Positions 1 to 5,482 of a DNA stretch of 7,896 nt are shown piece by piece. Position 1 is the first letter of the stretch, and each line of letters begins with the position of its first letter. The translations under genes and the position numbers were made by a program. The DNA is from Candidatus Poseidoniaceae archaeon (GTDB lineage: Archaea > Thermoplasmatota > Poseidoniia > Poseidoniales > Poseidoniaceae): positions 1 to 7,896 of the forward strand of contig DUHU01000176.1 of NCBI GenBank assembly GCA_013330765.1. The letters run 5' to 3'. Under the pieces are notes generated by a model. That model was not told the DNA's origin. It ran no database searches and saw only the letters and a program-made list of their open reading frames with translations.

Positions 1-375
1 AACGGGTTCTGAGCCAGCGACGTCTTCATAGGTGAACCGTCAGCCCTCGGTCTGCCACACCCGCAACATCGGTCCGAGCCACTGTGCAAACAGGCGATGA
101 CGTTCGATACCAAGGTAGTGGCCCGCTTCGAAGACCGCTGTGACCCTCGGGGATGATCAGCGGAGCAACAGCGGATCTGTGATCGGACATGGGTCCTCGG
201 ATGACGTATGGATGACCCCGAGCCAACCAACCGGTCGCACAGACTACCCCTGCACATGGGTCAGGCCCCAGAGCTGTGAGGCGATGAAGCGGGCCGTTCG
301 TGCGGGGGGACAGACCCTTCTTTTTCCACCGCTCATCGCCGATGCCATCAAGGCCTCGTTGGCGCCGCTCGAATC
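1..375. other. Unassigned upstream region with no recognised gene
   Basis: No protein family or RNA gene could be recognised here. All three plus frames hit stops near the left edge (12, 31 and 33), so at most a few C-terminal codons of an upstream plus-strand gene lie in the window. The stretch contains only the weak plus-strand ORF and the possible broken minus-strand frame listed separately. No convincing TATA-like element was seen just before the gene starting at 376. This suggests that gene is expressed from further upstream or by read-through. Confidence 0.5.
40..226 (-). pseudogene. Possible frameshifted minus-strand gene remnant
   Basis: On the minus strand, the frame ending at the TGA at 40-42 encodes a natural-looking C-terminus, FEAGHYLGIERHRLFAQWLG followed by PMLRVWQTEG. 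That frame is open only from 156 and has no usable start. A different minus frame from about 226 to 130 reads plausibly (HPYVIRGPMSDHRSAVAPLI then IPEGHSG). Joining the two would need a single frameshift between about 130 and 156. The family is not recognised. It could be a decayed gene, a sequencing error in a real gene, or coincidence. It competes with the weak plus-strand ORF in the same place, and probably only one of the two is real. Confidence 0.18.
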
Positions 376-379
376 ATGA
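140..379 (+). CDS. Possible small hypothetical protein coupled to the CoA enzyme gene
   Basis: An open frame starting at GTG 140 (alternatives GTG 179 or ATG 209) ends at a TGA that overlaps the next gene's start as ATGA, the usual sign of translational coupling. The last roughly 40 residues (around ...EAMKRAVRAGG... to the end) look like a normal helical protein segment. The first half is Ser/Asp/Gly-rich and looks less like real protein. No family is recognised and no ribosome binding site stands out before any candidate start. It may be a genuine small gene, the end of a frameshifted longer gene, or chance in GC-rich DNA. The ATGA overlap is the main argument in favour. Confidence 0.3.
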   Translation: MTLGDDQRSNSGSVIGHGSSDDVWMTPSQPTGRTDYPCTWVRPQSCEAMKRAVRAGGQTLLFPPLIADAIKASLAPLES

Positions 380-1395
380 CCTCCAGCGGAGGGCATGTCC
401 GGTGCCTCCTTGGGGGAACCTTCGACCGCCTTCACGACGGGCATCGCGATCTGCTGAAAGCGGGCCTTCAGGCTGCTTCGCATTTGGAAGTCCACGTGAC
501 CACCGATGCCATGGCCCTCTCCAAAGACAGGCGAATCCAACCGATGGAGGACAGGATGGCTGCGGTTGAAGCAGCCCTCCGTGAGGTAAGGGAGTTCGGT
601 TGGAGCCTCCATCTGCTCAAGGATGCCTTCGGCCCCGCCCCGACCCACACAACGGCCGATGCCTTGGTGGTGAGTCCGGAAACCCGTACGGGCGGGGAAG
701 CCATCAACCGAAAACGGAGTGAGGGAGGCCTTGAGCCACTTTCGCTTATCGAGGTCCCACACCGCCTCAATGCAACAGGAACCATCCTCTCTTCGACCGC
801 CATACGAAACGGGAGCATGGACACGACCGGAGCCCCATGGATTCGAACGCCCTGGCGAACGGCGGTGATGGCCATGAGTCACGCCGCTGAGGCTCATCTC
901 AAAACCCCCTCTGGAACACCGTATCCCGGACCTGAGGAGGCTCCCGAAGTGGCGATGGCCGCAATGCTGGACGACCTGACGGACCTCAACGGTCCTCTGA
1001 TCGCGGTCGGCGACGTGACGGCTCGGGTCATGCTGGAATTGGAGGTGACCCCTGATCTGGCGCTGATCGACGGGCAAACCAAGCGTATGGCTTTGGACAA
1101 GGAAGAGGAAGTCGACCTCGGTGCGTTCCCCCTTCGGATGGATACCGCCTCCCCTCCGGGGGTGCTGACCCCCGAGTTGCTTCATGCCCTCGAGCAGGCA
1201 CTGAGGGCCGATGCTCCGTGCGTCCTGGTGGTGGACGGTGAGGAAGACATGGCTCCTCTGTACCTGCATTTGCTCGCCCCATTGGGAACCGCCATCGCCT
1301 TTGGCATGCCAGGTCAAGGCTTGATGCTTCAGCGCACCACCTTGGCCATGAAAGAGCGCTGCAGGACCATCTTAGACGCCTTTGAGGTGCGCTGA
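376..1395 (+). CDS. Bifunctional phosphopantetheine adenylyltransferase / GTP-dependent dephospho-CoA kinase (archaeal PPAT-DUF359 fusion)
   Basis: A 339-residue cytosolic protein expected to catalyse the last two steps of CoA synthesis: adenylation of 4'-phosphopantetheine to dephospho-CoA, then 3'-phosphorylation to CoA. Residues 1-155 are a nucleotidyltransferase of the archaeal PPAT type. The nucleotide-binding start is GGTFDRLHDGH (13-23, the HxGH-like site), followed by VVSPET (98-103) and the ISSTxIR-like SSTAIR (139-144). Residues about 160-339 match DUF359, shown in Thermococcus to be a GTP-dependent dephospho-CoA kinase. Its motifs here are VGDVTARV (211-218), PDLALIDGQTKR (226-237), VDGEEDMAPL (286-295) and FGMPGQG (309-315). 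Each half has about the normal length of the stand-alone enzyme, so this is a full fusion. The start ATG overlaps the stop of a weak upstream ORF (ATGA), with no clear ribosome binding site. The stop overlaps the next start (TGATG), indicating an operon with the glycosyltransferase. Domain identification is firm; activity is inferred from the families. Confidence 0.93.
   Translation: MTSSGGHVRCLLGGTFDRLHDGHRDLLKAGLQAASHLEVHVTTDAMALSKDRRIQPMEDRMAAVEAALREVREFGWSLHLLKDAFGPAPTHTTADALVVSPETRTGGEAINRKRSEGGLEPLSLIEVPHRLNATGTILSSTAIRNGSMDTTGAPWIRTPWRTAVMAMSHAAEAHLKTPSGTPYPGPEEAPEVAMAAMLDDLTDLNGPLIAVGDVTARVMLELEVTPDLALIDGQTKRMALDKEEEVDLGAFPLRMDTASPPGVLTPELLHALEQALRADAPCVLVVDGEEDMAPLYLHLLAPLGTAIAFGMPGQGLMLQRTTLAMKERCRTILDAFEVR
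1384..1389 (+). promoter_or_regulatory. Ribosome binding site of the glycosyltransferase gene
   Basis: GAGGTG lies 5 bases before ATG 1395, inside the last codons of the preceding gene. It fixes the start at 1395 and supports translation of the glycosyltransferase from the same mRNA as the CoA enzyme. Confidence 0.7.
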
Positions 1396-2540
1396 TGGAC
1401 CACGAAAACCCGCTGGTGACGGTCACGGTCTGTGTCCGTGACGGTGTGGATTGGGTCGACGGGTGCATGCGTTCCTTGCTGGATCAAACCTGGCGACCGT
1501 TGGAGATCGTCGCGGTGGACGACGGGTCAAGCGACGGTTCAGGAGAACGCTTGCAGGCCTTTCACGACCCAGAAGGAGAGGTCTCGGTTCGCGTTCTCCG
1601 GCGGGCCCCGGAGGGATTGTCCGCCGGCCGAGACGCCGCAACGGAAGCCGCAAATGGGGCCTGGATCGCCATCACCGACATCGATGTCCGCCCCATGCCG
1701 GATTGGATCGAGGCCTTGATGGCCGCCAGGTCGGGGCTTGAGGACGAAGACGTCGTGGCCGTGACCGGTCGCACCGTCTTCGAAGAAGGGGACGACCTTG
1801 TCTCTCGGTTGCGCTCCATCGAAATCGAGCGAAAGTACCGGAGCCGACCCCGAAGAACCAGCCTTGCCAACGGGCCCTGTTCGATGTTTGATGCCGCAGC
1901 CTTGCGGTCTTCTGGGGGATTCAATCCCGCATGGTACCATGCAGAAGACATGGAAGTCAGCCTACGCCTCCTGACGGCAGGAGGCTCGATCGTCTACACC
2001 CCTGAAGCCATGGTGCGCCACGTCCCCGAAGAAGGGCGTCAGCGCTTTGTTGCAAAGCGCCGCCGTGACGCACGAGCACACGTCCGAATTGTGCGAAGAT
2101 GGCCTCGCCGAGCGAGGAAAGGCATGGCCTTCGACTTCATCGGAACCTCCGCTTTGGTGCTGGCCATGATGCCGCTGCGTCTTGCCTCGTGGCTGGCCCT
2201 CATCATTGGACTCGGCGCCACCTTCCTCGAGGGCTTTCCCGACGATGGAGGAGGCTGGGGCCTTCCTGAACAAGTGGCGGGGACTTCCTACACTGCATTC
2301 ACGGCGTGGGTCTGCCTGATGCTTCTTGCAGAGTTCATCATGTGGGGCAGTGCGCTCGGTGCCGTCAACCGACAGGTGATGAGCGACGTGCGCCAGCGAA
2401 ACCGCATCGCTTGGATGCTGTCTTCTGCATCCTTTTCGCTCAGGATGCTGATCCTTGCGTGGTCATGGGCCCTCTGGACCGGACTTTGGCTTGGCGCATG
2501 GGATGCGATCACGGGCCGGAACGGACACCGAAGACCCTGA
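1395..2540 (+). CDS. Family 2 glycosyltransferase with C-terminal membrane anchor
   Basis: A 381-residue protein. Residues 7-225 form a GT-A fold glycosyltransferase of family GT2: an N-terminal VTVTVCVRDG strand, the nucleotide-sugar site VDDGSSDGS (41-49), a DxD-like metal site DID (95-97), and the acceptor-side ED pair at 184-185 in YHAEDMEVSLRLL. An Arg-rich stretch (about 212-242) leads into a hydrophobic C-terminal part with probably three or four membrane helices (about 247-279, 298-320 and 344-368). This places the catalytic domain on the cytoplasmic face of the membrane. Such enzymes transfer sugars to lipid carriers, glycans or glycolipids; donor and acceptor cannot be told from sequence. 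The gene overlaps the CoA enzyme stop by one base and has a good ribosome binding site. Its stop directly touches the stop of the convergent membrane protein gene. A role in surface glycan or protein N-glycosylation is plausible but unproven. Confidence 0.88.
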   Translation: MDHENPLVTVTVCVRDGVDWVDGCMRSLLDQTWRPLEIVAVDDGSSDGSGERLQAFHDPEGEVSVRVLRRAPEGLSAGRDAATEAANGAWIAITDIDVRPMPDWIEALMAARSGLEDEDVVAVTGRTVFEEGDDLVSRLRSIEIERKYRSRPRRTSLANGPCSMFDAAALRSSGGFNPAWYHAEDMEVSLRLLTAGGSIVYTPEAMVRHVPEEGRQRFVAKRRRDARAHVRIVRRWPRRARKGMAFDFIGTSALVLAMMPLRLASWLALIIGLGATFLEGFPDDGGGWGLPEQVAGTSYTAFTAWVCLMLLAEFIMWGSALGAVNRQVMSDVRQRNRIAWMLSSASFSLRMLILAWSWALWTGLWLGAWDAITGRNGHRRP

Positions 2541-3089
2541 TCAGGCTTCGGCTTCGCTCAAAGCGAGGGCACGAAGCGCGAACCCGAAGGCGACCAGAAC
2601 GGCGCTGACGGCATAGACGCCCGGATCAAACCAGTTGGTGTACATGACGCCACGGATGACGTAGAAGAGAAGGCCGACGAGAAGGCACCATGCGCCAACA
2701 GTGTGAGAGGCGCCACTTTCCGCCGAAACGAGGGCACGCCATGTGGAGTTGTCAACGAGACTTCGGAAAAAGCCTGCAATGCTGCTTTCTTCGTTGGCGA
2801 TGGTCCGGAAACCGAGAACCACCAATCCACCGCACAGTGCGATGAAAATCAAGTCACTGGCCACGAAGGCGGGAGCGGTGGCGTGCGCTTCGAAAGCGTT
2901 GTTGAGCCGGCCCATGCTCAGGACGCCCGCCCACGAGATGCGGTAACCTGGGTGCGCCATGCCCATCAGGTTGAGCAAAGCAAGAAGAAGGCCCCAAACG
3001 CCGAGGCCCACAAACCAGCGGGCGGTTGCGGAAGAGGGCTCAATGACCATCTTGACGAGGCCGCGGCCTTCGTTGGACGTCTCGGTCAT
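2541..3089 (-). CDS. Small four-helix integral membrane protein, function unknown
   Basis: A 182-residue protein with about four membrane helices (residues about 25-44, 76-94, 130-148 and 155-175) and a charged N-terminal tail. Loops contain HPGYRISW and NWFDPGVYAVSA, but no catalytic motif or known family is recognised. A GTG at 3101 would add four residues. ATG 3089 is preferred because a TTATAA element centred near 3115 sits about 26 bp upstream, the spacing expected for an archaeal leaderless transcript starting at or next to this ATG. A GGTGG eight bases before the ATG is an alternative ribosome binding site. The gene lies downstream of orc1 on the same strand with a 54-base gap but seems to have its own promoter. 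Its stop abuts that of the glycosyltransferase with zero spacing, so the two transcripts must converge and overlap. No functional link to Orc1 can be claimed. Confidence 0.75.
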   Translation of the reverse strand: MTETSNEGRGLVKMVIEPSSATARWFVGLGVWGLLLALLNLMGMAHPGYRISWAGVLSMGRLNNAFEAHATAPAFVASDLIFIALCGGLVVLGFRTIANEESSIAGFFRSLVDNSTWRALVSAESGASHTVGAWCLLVGLLFYVIRGVMYTNWFDPGVYAVSAVLVAFGFALRALALSEAEA

Positions 3090-3111
3090 GTCGCTCGCCA
3101 CCTGCCCTCTT

Positions 3112-3119
3112 GTTATAAC
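3112..3119 (-). promoter_or_regulatory. TATA-like promoter element of the small membrane protein gene
   Basis: GTTATAAC is the only AT-rich run in the short gap after orc1. It is centred about 26 bp upstream of ATG 3089 on the minus strand, matching archaeal TATA-box spacing to a transcription start and suggesting a leaderless mRNA. Confidence 0.5.
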
Positions 3120-3143
3120 GACGTCGCAGCAAAAGGCCTCGAC

Positions 3144-4385
3144 TCACAGCCTGCTCTGATGCCTGTACTTGGAGGAGAAGATGGGTTCCAGATCTGGCTC
3201 AGAGGCTTGAATGATGGCCGCCGCATCCACGTTGGGCGGCAGACTGGAGTGGATTTCTTTGGTGCGTCCGTAGCGGCCGCGGCTGACCGTTCGTGCGGTG
3301 ATCAGTCCGAGCATGTCGAGGTTGGAGATCAGCATCGAAACCCGGCGAGCGGTCAACGGAGCCTTACCGACGTGATGGCAGGCTTGGTCGTAGACGTCGT
3401 AGACCTCGCCGGTTTGCACGCCGCGGGCACCGGCCCGCTCGGTCATCAGGATGGCCGAAAGCACGAGTTTCTGTTGAGTCGGCAGGGAGTACACCACCGG
3501 AGTGATTTGATCCGCCTCGATTTGAGACTGGGCGGTGCGGACGTGTCGGATGGCGACGGTAGGGGTGCCCTCATGTTCGGCCTTTTCCGCAGAAACACGA
3601 AGCAAATCGAGGGCGCAACGGGCATCGCCGTGTTCCTGGGCGGCGAGGGCGGCGCAGAGGCCGATCACGCCGTCTTCGAGGGCTTCAGGATGCAAAGCGC
3701 TCGAAGAGCGTTGAACGAGGATGTCACGCAGCTGATCGGCGTCGTACGGGTTGAACACCACGTCTTGCTGACCGAGGCGGGAGCGCACGCGAGGGTCGAG
3801 GAAATCCGTGAACTTGAGGTCGTTGGAAATACCGATGACGCAACAGCGGGCGGACTTGAGGGAACTGTTCAGGTTCGTCAGGTTGTAGAGGAGGTCGTCA
3901 CCGGCTTTACGGACAAGGTGATCGATTTCGTCGAGCACGATGATGTAGACCCCTGCTCGCTTTTCCATGCGACGAACGAGTTCTCCAAGCACGCGATCTG
4001 TGGGCCATCCAGTGAATGGGATTTCGTCCACCTCGTGGGCTTCGAGCATCGAATTGCCAAGATGAGTCAAGACCCGGTATTGCGTGTCGATTTGCCGGCA
4101 GTTGACGGTGATGGCAAAGACGTCCCGGTCGATTTGCTTGCCCTTTTCCACCAGTTGATTGCAGACAAAGGAGGTCACGGCCGTTTTCCCTGCACCCGTC
4201 ACCCCGTAGAGGATCATGTTGGAGGGAATCTGCCCGTTGAGCGCTTCAACCAAGTTGAACGTCAATTGCTCAATTTCCCGGTCCCTGTGCGGCAGCTGCA
4301 TGGGTTGATGGTTGTGACGAAGGTGTTCCTTGTTGCGGAACAAGGTGGCTCGGCCGAGGGCCTTGTCGAAGATGTTTCCACTCAC
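3144..4385 (-). CDS. orc1: Orc1/Cdc6-type replication initiator ATPase
   Basis: An origin-binding AAA+ ATPase of 413 residues from the chosen start, close to the usual archaeal Orc1/Cdc6 length. It recognises origin recognition boxes and loads the MCM helicase. Visible motifs in order: LRHNHQPMQLPHRDREI (22-38, family N-terminal signature), Walker A GVTGAGKT (61-68), Walker B IIVLDEID (148-155), sensor 1 GISND (185-189), arginine-rich DPRVRSRL (197-204), sensor 2 GDARCALDLL (253-262), then a winged-helix DNA-binding domain (about 295-390) with TARRVSMLISNLDMLGLI and an Arg/Gly-rich wing. GTG 4385 is chosen because the family similarity begins just after it and GGAGG/GGTGG precede it. ATG 4469, with GGTGG eight bases upstream, would add 28 residues (MRGTRTPAEHAV...) of unconvincing sequence and is the main alternative. 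The gene follows the hydrolase gene on the same strand across a 177-base gap that has its own TATA-like element. Confidence 0.93.
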   Translation of the reverse strand: MSGNIFDKALGRATLFRNKEHLRHNHQPMQLPHRDREIEQLTFNLVEALNGQIPSNMILYGVTGAGKTAVTSFVCNQLVEKGKQIDRDVFAITVNCRQIDTQYRVLTHLGNSMLEAHEVDEIPFTGWPTDRVLGELVRRMEKRAGVYIIVLDEIDHLVRKAGDDLLYNLTNLNSSLKSARCCVIGISNDLKFTDFLDPRVRSRLGQQDVVFNPYDADQLRDILVQRSSSALHPEALEDGVIGLCAALAAQEHGDARCALDLLRVSAEKAEHEGTPTVAIRHVRTAQSQIEADQITPVVYSLPTQQKLVLSAILMTERAGARGVQTGEVYDVYDQACHHVGKAPLTARRVSMLISNLDMLGLITARTVSRGRYGRTKEIHSSLPPNVDAAAIIQASEPDLEPIFSSKYRHQSRL

Positions 4386-4400
4386 TGGAACCACCCCTCC
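4370..4400 (-). promoter_or_regulatory. ORB-like dyad and ribosome binding site spanning the orc1 start
   Basis: Read on the minus strand, GGAGGGGTGG is followed by TTCCAGTGAGTGGAAAC. The TTCCA and TGGAA arms form an inverted repeat around GTGAG and include the orc1 GTG start. Archaeal origin recognition boxes typically contain a TTCCAGTGGAAAC-type core. This copy resembles that core with three extra bases in the centre and without the usual following G-run. It could be an Orc1 site for origin function or autoregulation, or chance within coding sequence. GGTGG, five bases before the GTG, could act as the ribosome binding site. Confidence 0.35.
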
Positions 4401-4403
4401 ATA

Positions 4404-4434
4404 GTGTGTCCCGGAAGATTTGCGGGGGACACAC
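4404..4434 (-). repeat. 9-bp inverted repeat before orc1
   Basis: GTGTGTCCC (4404-4412) and GGGACACAC (4426-4434) are perfect reverse complements around a 13-base centre. The dyad sits about 19 bases upstream of the preferred orc1 start. If that start is right it lies in the 5' leader or operator region. If ATG 4469 is used it lies inside the first codons. A hairpin in the mRNA or a dimeric protein site are both possible. Confidence 0.5.
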
Positions 4435-4522
4435 ACAGCATGTTCTGCGGGAGTCCGAGTCCCCCTCATAAGTCTGCCCACCGGGGTGAAAATGAAAGCG
4501 CGTTCAACCGGGCTGTTGCCGG

Positions 4523-4530
4523 TTTATATG
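4523..4530 (-). promoter_or_regulatory. TATA-like promoter element of orc1
   Basis: On the minus strand this reads CATATAAA, a fair archaeal TATA box, preceded by a purine-rich AGGG where a BRE would lie. Transcription would be expected near 4500, giving a leader of about 115 bases to GTG 4385 or about 30 bases to ATG 4469. Confidence 0.5.
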
Positions 4531-4537
4531 CCCTGAA

Positions 4538-4553
4538 TTTCGGGGCCCCGAAA
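4538..4553. repeat. 16-bp perfect palindrome between the hydrolase gene and orc1
   Basis: TTTCGGGGCCCCGAAA is a perfect palindrome with no spacer, lying 7 bp upstream of the orc1 TATA-like element and about 10 bp after the stop of the hydrolase gene. Its position fits a dimeric regulator or origin-associated protein binding site. A T5 run on the minus strand (4551-4555), overlapping its edge, could instead serve as the oligo-T termination signal for the hydrolase transcript. Confidence 0.55.
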
Positions 4554-4562
4554 AAGACGATT

Positions 4563-5366
4563 TCATGCAGAATCTTTCAGATGAGCGACCCAAACATCGC
4601 CGGTCCATGACCACGCATCCCCGTCACGCGCCAAATGCACGTTTTCTGGCATCGCCGGCAAGGGCGGATTGATGATCTCAGGACCCGGACCTTCGTCATC
4701 GGCGAAGGTGTGGGTGATTGCAAACCGAATGGAGGGGTGACGGGCGGCCAACGCCACGATGTCGTTCGGCTTGTGATGGTGTTCGGTGGCCACCCAATCG
4801 GGAACGCCCATTTCGACGACGGCGAAGTCCACCGATGCAATCTCAGCCTCGAGGGCTGGGCATGGTCCGCTGTCGCCGCTGTGCAGCCACGTGGCTCCGG
4901 TTTCATGGATGAAACGGTAACCGTGGGGGTCCACCGCATCGTCGTGATGAACCTCGAAGCGAGACCACGTCCAGCCGCCTTCGAGCGTCCCGCTGACGGT
5001 CTCAACGACTTCGATCTCGGCGAGCATGCCGTCAAGGCTTCCGGGATACGCCAAGTCACAGAGATGACGCACGCGCTCAAAGGCACCTGGTGCGCAAACG
5101 AGACGAAGGGGTTTGACCCCTTCGCGGTCCGAGATGTACTTCCGCTCGAGAAGCAAAAAGGGCAGGCCAAAGACGTGATCGCCGTGCAGGTGCGTGATCA
5201 ACACGCTCCTCAAGTCCGCCGGCGAACGACCGGCGCGTCGAAGGGCCACAAGGGCGGTGGGGGAGGCATCGATGAGGTGCTGCCCATCGAGGAGGGCCAT
5301 GGAATGAAGACGGCCTCGGGGCAGGAAGGCATTCCCGGTCCCGAGGAGGTCCACGCGGGGAGCCAT
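4563..5366 (-). CDS. Metallo-beta-lactamase-fold hydrolase, RNase Z-like
   Basis: A 267-residue protein beginning with the family's first strand, PRVDLLGTGNAF. It carries the metal-binding motif THLHGDH (58-64), the GDSG aspartate (163-166), a VVEMG segment (183-187) where RNase Z has its HE-type motif, an EHHHKP segment (195-200), and a late ITHTF histidine (217-221). The overall order (GTGxA start, HxHGDH followed by FGLPFLLLER, SGD, a C-terminal TH) resembles RNase Z/ElaC-type phosphodiesterases, so tRNA 3' processing or another phosphodiester or ester hydrolysis is possible. The substrate is not determined. ATG 5366 is chosen because similarity begins there. ATG 5393 would add nine residues and is about 32 bp below a weak TTATCAT element. 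Open frame further upstream (to 5573) overlaps the divergent flavoprotein gene and is rejected. orc1 follows on the same strand. Confidence 0.8.
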   Translation of the reverse strand: MAPRVDLLGTGNAFLPRGRLHSMALLDGQHLIDASPTALVALRRAGRSPADLRSVLITHLHGDHVFGLPFLLLERKYISDREGVKPLRLVCAPGAFERVRHLCDLAYPGSLDGMLAEIEVVETVSGTLEGGWTWSRFEVHHDDAVDPHGYRFIHETGATWLHSGDSGPCPALEAEIASVDFAVVEMGVPDWVATEHHHKPNDIVALAARHPSIRFAITHTFADDEGPGPEIINPPLPAMPENVHLARDGDAWSWTGDVWVAHLKDSA

Positions 5367-5458
5367 GAGCCGTCCACAACGTGGCGCCCACATGGACCCA
5401 TCGGCGAGGGCGCTACCGGCGTTGAACAAGGATGATAAGGACCCTTTCCGAGGCACAC

Positions 5459-5474
5459 CCGACGCTTGCGTCGG
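5459..5474 (+). repeat. Hairpin abutting the flavoprotein ribosome binding site
   Basis: CCGACGC, TT, GCGTCGG is a perfect 7-bp inverted repeat with a two-base centre. The last two bases of its right arm are the first two of the GGTGAGG ribosome binding site. In RNA it could partly hide that site (a two-base loop needs at least one stem pair to open). As DNA it could be an operator. Confidence 0.45.
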
Positions 5475-5479
5475 TGAGG
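5473..5479 (+). promoter_or_regulatory. Ribosome binding site choosing the flavoprotein start
   Basis: GGTGAGG lies just before ATG 5483 and is the best ribosome binding site near the gene. It favours ATG 5483 over the upstream in-frame ATG 5432, which has none. Confidence 0.6.
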
Positions 5480-5482
5480 CAA

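Noticed and set aside
30..70. GGTGAACCGTCAG resembling the start of the archaeal SRP RNA helix 8 motif
   Set aside because: The conserved GGAAGG...GCAGC part does not follow and no long paired arms were found around it, so it is probably chance.
98..112. GTTCGATAC resembling a tRNA T-loop
   Set aside because: No flanking 5-bp T-stem, acceptor stem or anticodon arm could be built around it on either strand.
244..1317. A 357-codon minus-strand open frame
   Set aside because: It is antisense to the PPAT-DUF359 gene, whose motifs are unmistakable. The antisense translation is rich in His, Gly and Arg and has no family features.
4449..4465. Direct repeat GAGTCC-GAGTCC with a following C-run before orc1
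   Set aside because: It is only two 6-bp copies, too short to separate from chance, and is not listed as an iteron.
2703..4610. A 635-codon plus-strand open frame
   Set aside because: It lies antisense to orc1 and the membrane protein gene, both with clear motifs or membrane helices. Its translation has no recognisable domain and looks like a shadow frame of GC-rich coding DNA.
5374..5384. CCAC-AAC-GTGG small dyad upstream of the hydrolase gene
   Set aside because: Four-base arms are expected by chance at this length and composition.
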